From NCBI GenBank assembly GCA_012799605.1, contig JAAZKX010000060.1:1-34522 (forward strand): 34,522 nt of DNA, in the 5' to 3' direction. How positions within the stretch are numbered: position 1 is the first letter of the stretch; every line of letters begins with the position of its first letter. Positions 22,296 to 29,917 of the stretch are shown piece after piece. Made by a program: the position numbers and the translations under genes. The notes beneath the pieces are model-generated. The model saw only the letters and a program-made list of their open reading frames with translations. It did not search any database and was not told the origin of the DNA. The DNA is from Bacillota bacterium. GTDB taxonomy: Bacteria > Bacillota > DTU030 > DUMP01.

Positions 22296-22335
22296 CAGCT
22301 TGTGCCTGGCGGCGAGCTGCCCCAGGCACAAGCTG
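22296..22335 (+). repeat. 14-bp perfect inverted repeat in the leader of the selenoperoxiredoxin gene
   Basis: CAGCTTGTGCCTGG (22296-22309) is exactly mirrored by CCAGGCACAAGCTG (22322-22335), with a 12-nt loop. It lies between a GAGGAGG-GTG alternative start (GTG 22272) and the main ribosome site at 22358. No T-run follows. It could regulate translation or be a protein target. Confidence 0.65.
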
Positions 22336-22376
22336 AAGAACCAGGCATCATCACGATAAAGGAGGAAAACGAACCG

Positions 22377-22988
22377 ATGATTAAAGTAGGGCATCCAGCT
22401 CCGGATTTCAAAGCCCCCGCTTTTTATCAGGGCAAGTTTGTTACTACCAGTCTGTCTGATTATAAGGGCAAATGGGTGGTACTATGCTTTTACCCCGGGG
22501 ACTTTACCTTTGTCTGAGCGACTGAGGTTTCAGCAGTTGCTGAAATGAACCCGGAATTTGAACAACTAGGTGTTCAGGTGTTGTCGATGAGTGTAGACAG
22601 TGTTTTTGTCCACAAGATGTGGAATGACCATGAACTGTCGAAGATGATCGGCCGCGACATACCGTTTCCCATGTTGTCGGATCAAGGCGGCGAGGTTGGT
22701 AAACTGTATGGTGTTTTTAACGAGGCTGAAGGAGTTGAGACCAGGGGACGGTTTATAATCGATCCCGATGGTATTGTGCAAGGCTTCGAGGTCTTGACCC
22801 CACCTGTGGGTCGGAATGTAAGGGAAACTATCAGACAGATACAAGCTTTTCAACTGGTTCGGGCTGCCAAAGGTGCCGAAGCGACCCCGGCTGGCTGGCG
22901 ACCAGGCAAACCTACACTTAAGCCGAACCCAAACCTAGTGGGTAATGTATGGAAAGAATGGAAGGTTAAGCAGGCCCTGGAAGACTAA
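22377..22988 (+). CDS. Selenocysteine-containing peroxiredoxin (PrxU-like), UGA read through
   Basis: The reading frame from ATG 22377 meets TGA at 22515-22517 (codon 47), exactly where peroxiredoxins have the peroxidatic Cys. The local sequence is DFTFV-U-ATEV, against the family DFTFVCPTE. The frame then continues to TAA at 22986, giving 203 residues, the normal AhpC/Prx1 length, with conserved [24 protein letters not shown] and PAGWRPG. The second (resolving) Cys expected before PAGW is Thr here, and only C37 remains. The enzyme should reduce peroxides with an external thiol reductant. A hairpin just after the UGA fits a bacterial SECIS. The ribosome site AAAGGAGG ends 11 nt before the ATG. 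A 35-residue N-terminal extension from GTG 22272 is possible but unlikely. Confidence 0.92.
22528..22545 (+). promoter_or_regulatory. Candidate bacterial SECIS hairpin
   Basis: TTTCAGC (22528-22534) pairs with GCTGAAA (22539-22545) around an AGTT tetraloop, inside the coding sequence. The stem starts 10 nt and the loop 17 nt after the UGA at 22515-22517, within the usual spacing of bacterial SECIS elements. The sequence still encodes sensible peroxiredoxin residues. Confidence 0.7.
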
Positions 22989-23010
22989 GCGACAATATTT
23001 TATAGTAAAG

Positions 23011-23054
23011 CTAAAAGAACCCCGGCCGTCATTGCTGGCCCGGGGTTCTTTTAG
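23011..23054. terminator. Strong terminator after the selenoperoxiredoxin gene
   Basis: CTAAAAGAACCCCGG (23011-23025) and its exact complement CCGGGGTTCTTTTAG (23040-23054) form a 15-bp stem with a 14-nt loop, with A and T runs at its base. It can act in both directions; here it ends the plus-strand transcript. Confidence 0.82.
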
Positions 23055-23138
23055 CAGGAAAACAATTATCAGTTAGGGAATATGAACAAGGAAGCCGAGG
23101 GGAAAATATGGGGACTGACAGAAGGAGGTGGTAGGGTG

Positions 23139-24062
23139 ATGCGATCATTTACAGTCGAGCCAAAGCAGCCGGCCTACCTGTCCTTGAGCGAAGCGCAGTG
23201 GGATGACAAAATAGATAAAGCGCGGAAGTTAGCCTCACCGTGCCGGCTATGCCCGCGCCAGTGCCAGGTCATGCGCCTTGAGCCTGAGCAGGGCTTGGGC
23301 GTTTGTAAAACAGGGGCTTGGGCCAGGGTCTCTAGCCTGGGGCCTCATTTTGGCGAGGAGCCACCGCTGGTGGGAACGAGAGGCTCAGGTACAATCTTTT
23401 TTTCCTACTGCAACTTAGGTTGCATCTTTTGTCAAAACTATAGCATCGCCCATCTGGGCGAAGGCCGGCTGGTTAGCGATAAAGAGCTCAGCCAAATGAT
23501 GCTCCGGGTGCAAGCTCAGGGCTGCCATAATGTAAATTTGGTTACCCCGACCCATGTCGTGCCTAATATCTTGGCAGCAGTAAGGCTTGCGGCCCGGCAG
23601 GGGCTAAAGATTCCGCTGGTATACAATACCGGTGGCTATGATTCGCTAAAGACAATCCGCCTGTTGGCTGACGTAGTGGATATTTATATGCCCGATCTAA
23701 AATACGGAGAATCTGAACCGGCGGCAGAATTTTCAGCAGCACCCGACTACCCGGCAATAAGCCTAGCCGCGGTGCGGGAAATGCACCGTCAGGTCGGCGA
23801 TTTGGTGCTGGATGAAAGAGGTATCGCCGTCCGCGGCTTACTGGTCAGGCATTTGGTCTTACCAGATGACCTAGCCGGGACAAAACAGGTACTCCGTTAT
23901 ATCGCTACGGAAATTTCATCTGATACCTATGTAAATATAATGGCCCAGTACCGGCCTTATTACCAAGCGGTGGGACATCCGGCTATCGGGCGCCGGATTA
24001 CGGCAAAGGAGTACCAGCGGGCGCTGGCCCTAGCCCGACAGGCCGGGCTTTATCGGTTGTAG
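23139..24062 (+). CDS. PflX-like radical SAM protein (PflA homologue)
   Basis: The 307-residue product is a COG1313-type radical SAM protein. The cluster motif C91-N-L-G-C95-I-F-C98 (CX3CX2C) is preceded by a Cys-rich segment, PCRLCPRQCQ with C35, C38 and C42, plus C56. That second set is typical of PflX-like proteins. Later features are the G-rich NTGGYDSLKTI and DIYMPDLKYG segments and RHLVLP. PflX resembles glycyl-radical enzyme activases, but no glycyl-radical enzyme is adjacent, so the target is unknown. The start is ATG 23139, 10 nt after AGGAGG; GTG 23136 is equally possible. The gene stands alone between a terminator and the cyclase-family gene. Confidence 0.87.
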   Translation: MRSFTVEPKQPAYLSLSEAQWDDKIDKARKLASPCRLCPRQCQVMRLEPEQGLGVCKTGAWARVSSLGPHFGEEPPLVGTRGSGTIFFSYCNLGCIFCQNYSIAHLGEGRLVSDKELSQMMLRVQAQGCHNVNLVTPTHVVPNILAAVRLAARQGLKIPLVYNTGGYDSLKTIRLLADVVDIYMPDLKYGESEPAAEFSAAPDYPAISLAAVREMHRQVGDLVLDERGIAVRGLLVRHLVLPDDLAGTKQVLRYIATEISSDTYVNIMAQYRPYYQAVGHPAIGRRITAKEYQRALALARQAGLYRL

Positions 24063-24164
24063 GCTTCATTAGCGTTACCGGCGGGAGGTGGTGTACAGGC
24101 AACGGCTATAGAGGCGAGTGATTCGCCCGATCCGAAGTCAGAACAATAAGAAAGGAAGATTATT

Positions 24165-24800
24165 ATGAGGATAATTGACTTATCCCATGCCTATCAAATG
24201 GGAATGACGCTCTTTCCGGGAACAGCACCGATCGAGGTCAAACAGATCGCCCAAATAGACGATGGTGGCTATAGGGTGACCGATTTTCATGCTGGGGTTC
24301 ATGTCGGTACCCATTGTGATGCTTTTGGCCATGTGGTTAAAGGGGCCAAATTAATGGACGAAATCTCCCTCGATACATTTATCGGGGAGGCTGTAGTAGT
24401 GGATGCCCCGGTGGATGAGGGACTAGAGATCCAAGCGGCAGTACTGGAAGGACATGATATCAAGCCCGGGGATATAGTTTTGCTTCGGACCGGGTATCAC
24501 AAATTGTGGAATCAACCGGAGTACGTGGAAAAATCCCCCTACTTTTCCCGCAAACTGGCCGAACGGCTGGTGGAGCTGGAGGTAAAAGCGGTGGGTATGG
24601 ATATTATCTCTCCCGATACAGTGGACAGCACTACAGCCCCGATTCATCAGATACTGTTAGGCCATGAGATCGGAGTTATCGAAAACCTTAACAACCTGGA
24701 CCAAATAGATGTAGACCGGGTCTTTTTTGCCGCCGCTCCAATACTTATTGATAAATCAGACGGCGGATTCACTAGAGCATTTGCGATTATAAAAGAATAA
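24165..24800 (+). CDS. Cyclase-family metal-dependent hydrolase (kynurenine formamidase-like)
   Basis: The 211-residue protein carries the signature H46-x-G-T-H50-x-D52-x3-H56 (HVGTHCDAFGH), the metal-binding motif of the cyclase/KynB family. It begins with IDLSH and has GDIVLLRTGYHKLW and a late VGMDIISPD segment. Family members hydrolyse N-formylkynurenine or related amides or isatin; no kynurenine pathway genes are nearby, so the substrate is open. The ribosome site GAAAGGAAG precedes ATG 24165. A small GGCGA/TCGCC stem lies in the gap before it. Confidence 0.9.
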   Translation: MRIIDLSHAYQMGMTLFPGTAPIEVKQIAQIDDGGYRVTDFHAGVHVGTHCDAFGHVVKGAKLMDEISLDTFIGEAVVVDAPVDEGLEIQAAVLEGHDIKPGDIVLLRTGYHKLWNQPEYVEKSPYFSRKLAERLVELEVKAVGMDIISPDTVDSTTAPIHQILLGHEIGVIENLNNLDQIDVDRVFFAAAPILIDKSDGGFTRAFAIIKE

Positions 24801-24899
24801 AACCCAACCGGTCTTCTTTTCCCCACTTTTTCCAAGCTGGCAGTGAGCCATGAAGGGGCGGGGCGACCAGTCGTAAGATTCCAGGACGCCTGAGCGCGG

Positions 24900-24928
24900 T
24901 TGACAAGAATGCTGGAATCAAATAAAAT
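24900..24928 (+). promoter_or_regulatory. Promoter of the SAM riboswitch-metF transcript
   Basis: TTGACA at 24900-24905 and TAAAAT at 24923-24928 are spaced 17 bp, placing +1 near 24936, about 19 nt ahead of the riboswitch P1 stem. The 99 bp before this promoter show no gene or clear terminator. Confidence 0.87.
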
Positions 24929-24954
24929 GAGGCCAACAAATAAATACTGAGGAT

Positions 24955-25133
24955 ATCTTATCCAGAGTAGCTGAGGGACGGGCCCGATGACGCTCGACAA
25001 CCGGCATTCCCATTCGAATGCAGCGGTGTTAATTCCTGCAGGACAGCTTTGTCCTGAAAGATAAGATTAACAGCTAGGTTTGGCTTTACAAATCGTAACC
25101 GGGCTGCTTTTCTTATCGAAAAGCAGCTTTTTT
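24955..25133 (+). ncRNA. SAM-I (S-box) riboswitch with terminator, ahead of metF
   Basis: The P1 stem ATCTTATC (24955-24962) pairs with GATAAGAT (25060-25067). Between them lie the conserved S-box pieces: AGAG followed by GCTGAGGGA, then GGCCCGATGAC, a CAACC segment, GCGGTG and AATTCCTGCAG, in the normal order. The 3' P1 strand with following bases (25060-25077) can also pair with the 5' half of the terminator at about 25101-25117 (14 of 18 positions). This gives the expected antiterminator. By family knowledge, SAM binding keeps P1 formed and terminates transcription. Confidence 0.97.
25103..25133 (+). terminator. Riboswitch-controlled terminator before metF
   Basis: GCTGCTTTTC (25103-25112) pairs perfectly with GAAAAGCAGC (25118-25127) around TTATC, followed by TTTTTT (25128-25133). 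Its loop and 5' strand are complementary to the 3' strand of the riboswitch P1 stem. Confidence 0.95.
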
Positions 25134-25185
25134 CATCATCTGAGGCAAGGATTCCTAATGTGTTTAAGATGGAGGAGACAGCAAG

Positions 25186-26073
25186 ATGCATATTGCGGAT
25201 TTATTTGGGCGCGGTCAGCCGGTGCTTTCGGTCGAAGTGTTTCCGCCCAAACCGGAATCAGCGCTCGATGGCGTTCTGGCTACTATCGAAGCGGTGCAAA
25301 ATCTAGAGCCGGATTTTATCAGCGTAACCTACGGTGCTGGTGGCAGTAGCAGGGCGCATACGGTGGAGATCGCTAATCGAATTAAAAACAGGTATGGGAT
25401 CGAAACCCTGGCCCACTTAACTTGTGTAGGTACCGGTAAAGATGAGATTGATGATATTTTAGCTGAACTGCGGGAAAAAAATATCGATAATATTTTAGCC
25501 TTACGGGGCGACATGCCCCAAGAAGGTGTGCCGGCGAAATTTGATTACACTTATGCCCAAGATCTTATTGAATATTTGACGGCAAGAGGCGAATTTTCTA
25601 TCGGGGCTGCCTGCTATCCAGAAGGTCATATAGAATGTGCAAGTCTGGAGCAAGATCTTAAACATTTAAGGGATAAGGTAAACGCGGGGGCAGATTTTCT
25701 GATCACACAGCTTTTTTTCGACAATGATTTTTTTTACCGGTTCAGGGATCAGATCAATGCTTTAGGTATTCAGGTTCCGGTTTCAGCCGGGATCATGCCA
25801 GTGATGAATAAGCGGCAGATCGAACGGATCACAACGCTATGCGGGGCTTCGATCCCGCCCCGGCTTAGACAGATTTTAACTGCTTATGAAGATGATCCGC
25901 CAGCGTTAAAAAAAGCAGGGATCGACTATGCTATCGAGCAGATAGAGGATTTGTTGGCTGCTGGGGTAGATGGTATTCATCTTTATGCGATGAACCGCCC
26001 CGAAGTGGCCCGGACTGTGTTTGCCGTGGTCAACGGTTTGAGGGGAAGTAGTGCGCATGAACATCGATTATGA
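25186..26073 (+). CDS. metF: 5,10-methylenetetrahydrofolate reductase
   Basis: The 295-residue TIM-barrel flavoprotein reduces 5,10-methylene-THF to 5-methyl-THF. Family landmarks are SVEVFPPKPE at the N-terminus with the catalytic Glu, DFISVTYGAGGSSR, LAHLTCVG, NILALRGD, GAACYPEGH, FLITQLFFDN and SAGIMPV. These match bacterial MetF. The start is ATG 25186, after GGAGGAG. The gene is under a SAM-I riboswitch, so it should be off when SAM is plentiful. Its end overlaps the next gene by 17 bp, and it forms an operon with the MetH reactivation-domain protein and MetH, supplying methyl-THF for methionine synthesis or the Wood-Ljungdahl methyl branch. Confidence 0.97.
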   Translation: MHIADLFGRGQPVLSVEVFPPKPESALDGVLATIEAVQNLEPDFISVTYGAGGSSRAHTVEIANRIKNRYGIETLAHLTCVGTGKDEIDDILAELREKNIDNILALRGDMPQEGVPAKFDYTYAQDLIEYLTARGEFSIGAACYPEGHIECASLEQDLKHLRDKVNAGADFLITQLFFDNDFFYRFRDQINALGIQVPVSAGIMPVMNKRQIERITTLCGASIPPRLRQILTAYEDDPPALKKAGIDYAIEQIEDLLAAGVDGIHLYAMNRPEVARTVFAVVNGLRGSSAHEHRL

Positions 26074-26716
26074 CGAGATTCTATCTTATCTTGGCTATAA
26101 GGGCCATCAGGCTGATAAAAATACCGAGGATCTGATTAGCCACTGCCTGGCCGAACTGCGTACCTTGGCCCGGGAAAAATATGTTTATGATATTTTTAAA
26201 CTGACTTCGAACGAAGGATCACTTTCTCTGGAGGCGAGTATCCTTACCCTCACCGGCCGGGATATTAAAAACCACTTACGGCATTCCGAGCGTGCAGCTG
26301 TGATGGCCGTTACTTTGGGGTTAGAAGTAGAGCGGCAGATTGCTTACTATTCTAAAACAGATTTAACCAAGGGTGTCATCATGGACGCTTGTGCGTCGGC
26401 TGCGGTCGAGGCTTTGTGTGACCGGGTTGAGGCTGAAATCCGCAGCCGAGCCTTTAGCCAAGGGTTTTATTTAACTTCGCGCTTTAGCCCCGGCTACGGT
26501 GATTTTCCGTTGGAGATTCAGGCAGCGGTAGCAGCAGTATTGGATACTCACCGGAAGATCGGCCTTACGGTTACCACCAATTCGCTGCTGATCCCGCGCA
26601 AATCGGTTACGGCTCTGATCGGGCTACAGCGGGAACGTCCGGATCAATTGTGCTCCGATTCGAAATGCGAGGCCTGTTTTAAACAGGATTGTGAGTTCAG
26701 AAGGGATGGAAACTGA
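26057..26716 (+). CDS. Stand-alone MetH reactivation (activation-domain) protein
   Basis: The 219-residue protein corresponds to the SAM-binding reactivation domain that forms the C-terminus of E. coli MetH. It carries the R-x-SPGYGDFPL motif (SRFSPGYGDFPLEIQ, about residues 140-154) and a Cys-rich end, CSDSKCEACFKQDCEF, likely to bind a metal or an Fe-S centre. Split versions next to MetH are common in Firmicutes and other anaerobes. It should reactivate cob(II)alamin on MetH by reductive methylation. I choose ATG 26057; GTG 26051 is also in frame but only 4 nt from AGGGGA. The gene overlaps metF by 17 bp and ends 1 bp before metH. Confidence 0.9.
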   Translation: MNIDYDEILSYLGYKGHQADKNTEDLISHCLAELRTLAREKYVYDIFKLTSNEGSLSLEASILTLTGRDIKNHLRHSERAAVMAVTLGLEVERQIAYYSKTDLTKGVIMDACASAAVEALCDRVEAEIRSRAFSQGFYLTSRFSPGYGDFPLEIQAAVAAVLDTHRKIGLTVTTNSLLIPRKSVTALIGLQRERPDQLCSDSKCEACFKQDCEFRRDGN

Positions 26717-26717
26717 C

Positions 26718-29084
26718 ATGAGCAAGATTGATTTTAGCCACTTTATTCTTTTCGACGGGGCCATGGGCACGATGCTTCAAACCCGGGGGCTGCAGCCGGG
26801 CGAACTTCCAGAAAGCTATAATTTATTACAGCCGCATCTAATTGAACAAATTCAACGGGCCTATGCCGATGCCGGAGCCGATATTATCACCACCAACACC
26901 TTTGGGGCCAACCGCTTTAAGCTAGGCCGCGGCGGGTACAGCGTGGAAGAAATTGTTGCGGCTGCAATTCGAATTGCCCGCCGGGCAGCCCCGGATAAAC
27001 TGGTGGCATTGGATATCGGGCCCAGCGGGCAGCTGATGCAGCCTTATGGTACTTTGTCCTTGGCTGAAGCATACGATATATTCGCCGAGCAAGTTATAGC
27101 CGGCAGCTCCGCCGGGGCTGACCTGATCTTGATTGAGACCATGTCCGATATTTACGAAGCCAAGGCCGCCGTTTTGGCGGCCAAAGAAAACAGTAACTTA
27201 CCCCTGCTTGTGACGGTAAGTTTTCAAGCTGATGGCCGGACTTTGACTGGAACTGATCCTTTGACCATGGTTAATATCCTTCAAGGATTGGGCGTTGATG
27301 CCTTGGGGATCAACTGTTCTTTAGGCCCGAAAGAGATGCTGCCGGTAGTGGAAGAAATAGTTAAGTATTCGCGGGTGCCGGTAATGGCTCAGCCTAACGC
27401 CGGGATGCCCAAGGTGGTTGAGGGACAGACAGTTTTCGATATCGGACCGGAGGAATTTGCCAGCTATGCCAGAATCATGGCCGAGCTGGGGGTTACCATT
27501 TTGGGTGGCTGCTGTGGCACTAATCCTGGGCATATCAAAGCTATCAGGGCGAAGCTAACAACTTTAAAACCGGCTCAGCCGGATATAGAAAAGCTGACGG
27601 CGGTAAGTTCATCCACCGGTACGGTAGTTTTAGGGCCGGGGATCAATGTTATCGGCGAGAGAATAAACCCAACCGGGAAAAAACAGCTTAAAGAAGCAAT
27701 TGAGCGCGGTGATATTGATTACATAGTGCATCAGGCTATCGATCAACGGGATGCCGGGGCCCAGATACTGGATGTTAATGTAGGCTTGCCAGCAATCGAT
27801 GAAAAGGAGGTCATGGTAAAGGCCATCCGCGAGATCCAAACTGTAGTTAATACGCCTCTTCAAATCGATAGTGCCCGCGCTGATGTGATTGAAGCGGCAG
27901 CGCGCATCTATAACGGAAAACCGCTGATTAATTCGGTCAGCGGAAAGCGAGAAGAAATGGAAACGCTGTTTCCGATAGTAAAAAAATATGGTGCGGCAGT
28001 GATCGGCCTGACTTTAGACGAAAATGGTATTCCGCCGACGGCTGAAGGCCGGCTTCAGATTGCCAGCAACATAGTAGATACAGCCTGCCGGTATGGTATC
28101 CCTAAGGAAGACGTGATCATCGACTGCCTGGTACTTACAGCATCAGCCCAGCAAAGCCAAGTCCAGGAAACAATTAAGGCTGTAACCTTAGTTAAGGAAA
28201 AATTGGGTGTAAAAACCACTTTAGGTGTCAGCAATGTATCCTTTGGCTTGCCACAAAGACGTTTGCTTAACCGGACTTTTTTGGCTTTAGCTCTGCAGGC
28301 AGGATTGGACGCACCGATTATAGATCCCTTGGACGAGGATATGATGGCCACTGTCCGGGCATTTAATGTGCTGAAAAATTATGACCGCGATGCGACAGTT
28401 TATATTGCAGCCTATAGCGGCGTAAAAGAGAGCCCAATCCCGGTGATTGATCAAGCGGATCTGGACCTTAACCAAATAATTATCAATGGTCGCAAGGAGA
28501 AAGCAGCTGCCAAAACAGCTGACTTGCTAAAACAACTTGAACCTTTAGCCATTGTCGATCAGTACTTGATTCCAGCCCTCGATGATGTGGGCCAGCGCTA
28601 CGAGCAGGGGGAAATTTTTTTACCCCAGCTTATCCAGGCTGCTGAAACAGTAAAGAGTGCTTTTACCGTAATCCGGCAGCAGCTGCAGGCTAGTCAGGGA
28701 ACTTGTGCCGCTGTAGATAAAGGCAAAATACTATTGGCCACCGTCCGCGGCGATATTCACGATATCGGTAAAAATATTGTCAAAGTCTTGCTTGAAAATT
28801 ATGGGTTTGAGGTAGTTGATTTAGGCAAAGATGTGCCCGAACAAGACGTTGTCCGCCAAGTTAAACAGCACAATATCAGGCTGGTGGGGTTAAGTGCCCT
28901 TATGACTACGACCGTCCGTAGTATGGAAAATACCATCCGGGCGTTGAGGGCTGAAGGGCTTGATTGCCAGGTAATGGTGGGGGGTGCAGTGCTTAATGAG
29001 GAGTATGCCCAGCTGATCGGAGCGGATTATTTTGGGCGTGATGCCCGGGAGGCGGTAAAAATTGCTCAACAGGTTTTCGGTTAG
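26718..29084 (+). CDS. metH: Cobalamin-dependent methionine synthase (lacking the reactivation domain)
   Basis: The 788-residue enzyme has the homocysteine domain (about 1-285), the methyl-THF/pterin domain (about 310-565), the B12 cap (about 590-665) and the B12-binding domain to the end. Homocysteine zinc ligands are C200 (NCSLG) and C265/C266 (GGCCG). The cobalamin motif D679-I-H681-D-I-G684 gives DxHxxG. The reactivation domain found in E. coli (1227 residues) is absent and is supplied by the preceding gene. I start at ATG 26718, after AAGGGATGG; a longer frame to 26691 lies inside the upstream gene. It is the last gene of the SAM-riboswitch operon and makes methionine from homocysteine. 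Confidence 0.96.
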   Translation: MSKIDFSHFILFDGAMGTMLQTRGLQPGELPESYNLLQPHLIEQIQRAYADAGADIITTNTFGANRFKLGRGGYSVEEIVAAAIRIARRAAPDKLVALDIGPSGQLMQPYGTLSLAEAYDIFAEQVIAGSSAGADLILIETMSDIYEAKAAVLAAKENSNLPLLVTVSFQADGRTLTGTDPLTMVNILQGLGVDALGINCSLGPKEMLPVVEEIVKYSRVPVMAQPNAGMPKVVEGQTVFDIGPEEFASYARIMAELGVTILGGCCGTNPGHIKAIRAKLTTLKPAQPDIEKLTAVSSSTGTVVLGPGINVIGERINPTGKKQLKEAIERGDIDYIVHQAIDQRDAGAQILDVNVGLPAIDEKEVMVKAIREIQTVVNTPLQIDSARADVIEAAARIYNGKPLINSVSGKREEMETLFPIVKKYGAAVIGLTLDENGIPPTAEGRLQIASNIVDTACRYGIPKEDVIIDCLVLTASAQQSQVQETIKAVTLVKEKLGVKTTLGVSNVSFGLPQRRLLNRTFLALALQAGLDAPIIDPLDEDMMATVRAFNVLKNYDRDATVYIAAYSGVKESPIPVIDQADLDLNQIIINGRKEKAAAKTADLLKQLEPLAIVDQYLIPALDDVGQRYEQGEIFLPQLIQAAETVKSAFTVIRQQLQASQGTCAAVDKGKILLATVRGDIHDIGKNIVKVLLENYGFEVVDLGKDVPEQDVVRQVKQHNIRLVGLSALMTTTVRSMENTIRALRAEGLDCQVMVGGAVLNEEYAQLIGADYFGRDAREAVKIAQQVFG

Positions 29085-29235
29085 GCCGCCAAATATTTTT
29101 GCCAAAAACTAACCGAAGGTGGGCTGCCGCTAATTGTTAAGACTAATAAAGAGGAAAACAAGGGCCCAATGCCGAATAAATTAGCACATCTTACTAAACT
29201 TCAAACTTTTAGCCACAGCGAAGGGGGGCATTGCA

Positions 29236-29685
29236 GTGGCCCAAGATTCTCTCGATAACACCATCGGGAAAGTTGCTCTGCGGATATTGTTAGATGGAGA
29301 CAGTTGGCAACCTAGTCAGGCCTGCCGCCGCAACTTCAGGTTTATCAGCGGACAGGCCGGATCCATGAGCGTAGAAAAAATCATTGCGGCCATCGAAACC
29401 GCTGCCCGCCGAGAACGGATTGTGACCAAGGAATATCCGGAGGATCATGCCCTCTGGCATGCTATTTTTGAAGCCTTGCACGGGGTTGGTCGTGGTCAAG
29501 TGGCCCTGGGCACCATTTTGCGGACAGCGGGACTCCGTTTTTCAGTCGTGCGCGGACCTCGTTATGTCGATGATCCGATCGAAGGAGAGTGGTTGGCGGT
29601 AGGGCTTTATGGCCAAATCGGCGGCCCGATAAGAGGCAACGAACACGAATGCGTCGGGCTGGGGATTTCCCATTTGGGGCATTAG
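29236..29685 (+). CDS. hutP: HutP, histidine-dependent antitermination regulator of histidine use
   Basis: The 149-residue protein has HutP length (B. subtilis 148) and features: an N-terminal helical region, DHALWHAIFEALHGVGRGQVALGTILRTAGL in the middle, IEGEWLAVGLYGQIGGPIRGNEHECVGLGISHLG at the end. The His and Glu residues in these stretches are where HutP binds histidine and Mg. HutP binds NAG-rich leader RNA when histidine and Mg are present and prevents termination before hutH. It starts at GTG 29236, 7 nt after AAGGGGGG. Unlike B. subtilis, where one promoter precedes hutP, a good promoter follows hutP here (29736), so hutH may be controlled separately. Confidence 0.95.
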   Translation: MAQDSLDNTIGKVALRILLDGDSWQPSQACRRNFRFISGQAGSMSVEKIIAAIETAARRERIVTKEYPEDHALWHAIFEALHGVGRGQVALGTILRTAGLRFSVVRGPRYVDDPIEGEWLAVGLYGQIGGPIRGNEHECVGLGISHLGH

Positions 29686-29735
29686 GGTTCTTGGGCCATA
29701 ATTGTGAGGCTAATACCTCGCTATAAGCCAGGCCC

Positions 29736-29764
29736 TTGACATGCTTTTGAAAGCAAGATAAGAT
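29736..29764 (+). promoter_or_regulatory. Promoter between hutP and hutH
   Basis: TTGACA (29736-29741) and TAAGAT (29759-29764) are spaced 17 bp, starting transcription near 29771. This leaves a leader of about 147 nt before hutH. A small GTGAGG/CCTCGC hairpin (29704-29721) lies just upstream. Confidence 0.8.
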
Positions 29765-29795
29765 GAAAGTACAAATCAATAAAAACCTTAAGGCG

Positions 29796-29901
29796 CAGTT
29801 GCGATAGACAGTAGCAGGTCAAAGCAGCTGGGCCTTTTATCGTTATTGGCAAAGGGCCTGAGCGCTACTAATTTAGTTGAAACTGCGGCTAATGCAGTTT
29901 C
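29796..29901 (+). promoter_or_regulatory. hutH leader with NAG-rich cluster and hairpins (candidate HutP target)
   Basis: Positions 29796-29827 hold CAG, TAG, CAG, TAG, CAG, AAG and CAG triplets. Some have 4-nt gaps (TAG 29805 to TAG 29812; CAG 29815 to AAG 29822), the arrangement known for HutP sites. A second TTTAGTT lies at 29872-29878. Structures include GGGCC at 29831-29834 opposite AAAGGGCC near 29851, and a perfect 8-bp stem GAAACTGC (29879-29886)/GCAGTTTC (29894-29901) just ahead of TAGGAGG. There is no clear T-run terminator, so control may be of translation as well as transcription. Confidence 0.45.
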
Positions 29902-29917
29902 CCTAGGAGGCTGAGGG

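Noticed and set aside
22377-22517. The peroxiredoxin as a pseudogene broken by a nonsense codon
   Set aside because: The stop is TGA at exactly the catalytic Cys codon, the rest of the frame is well conserved, and a hairpin follows it as expected for selenocysteine insertion.
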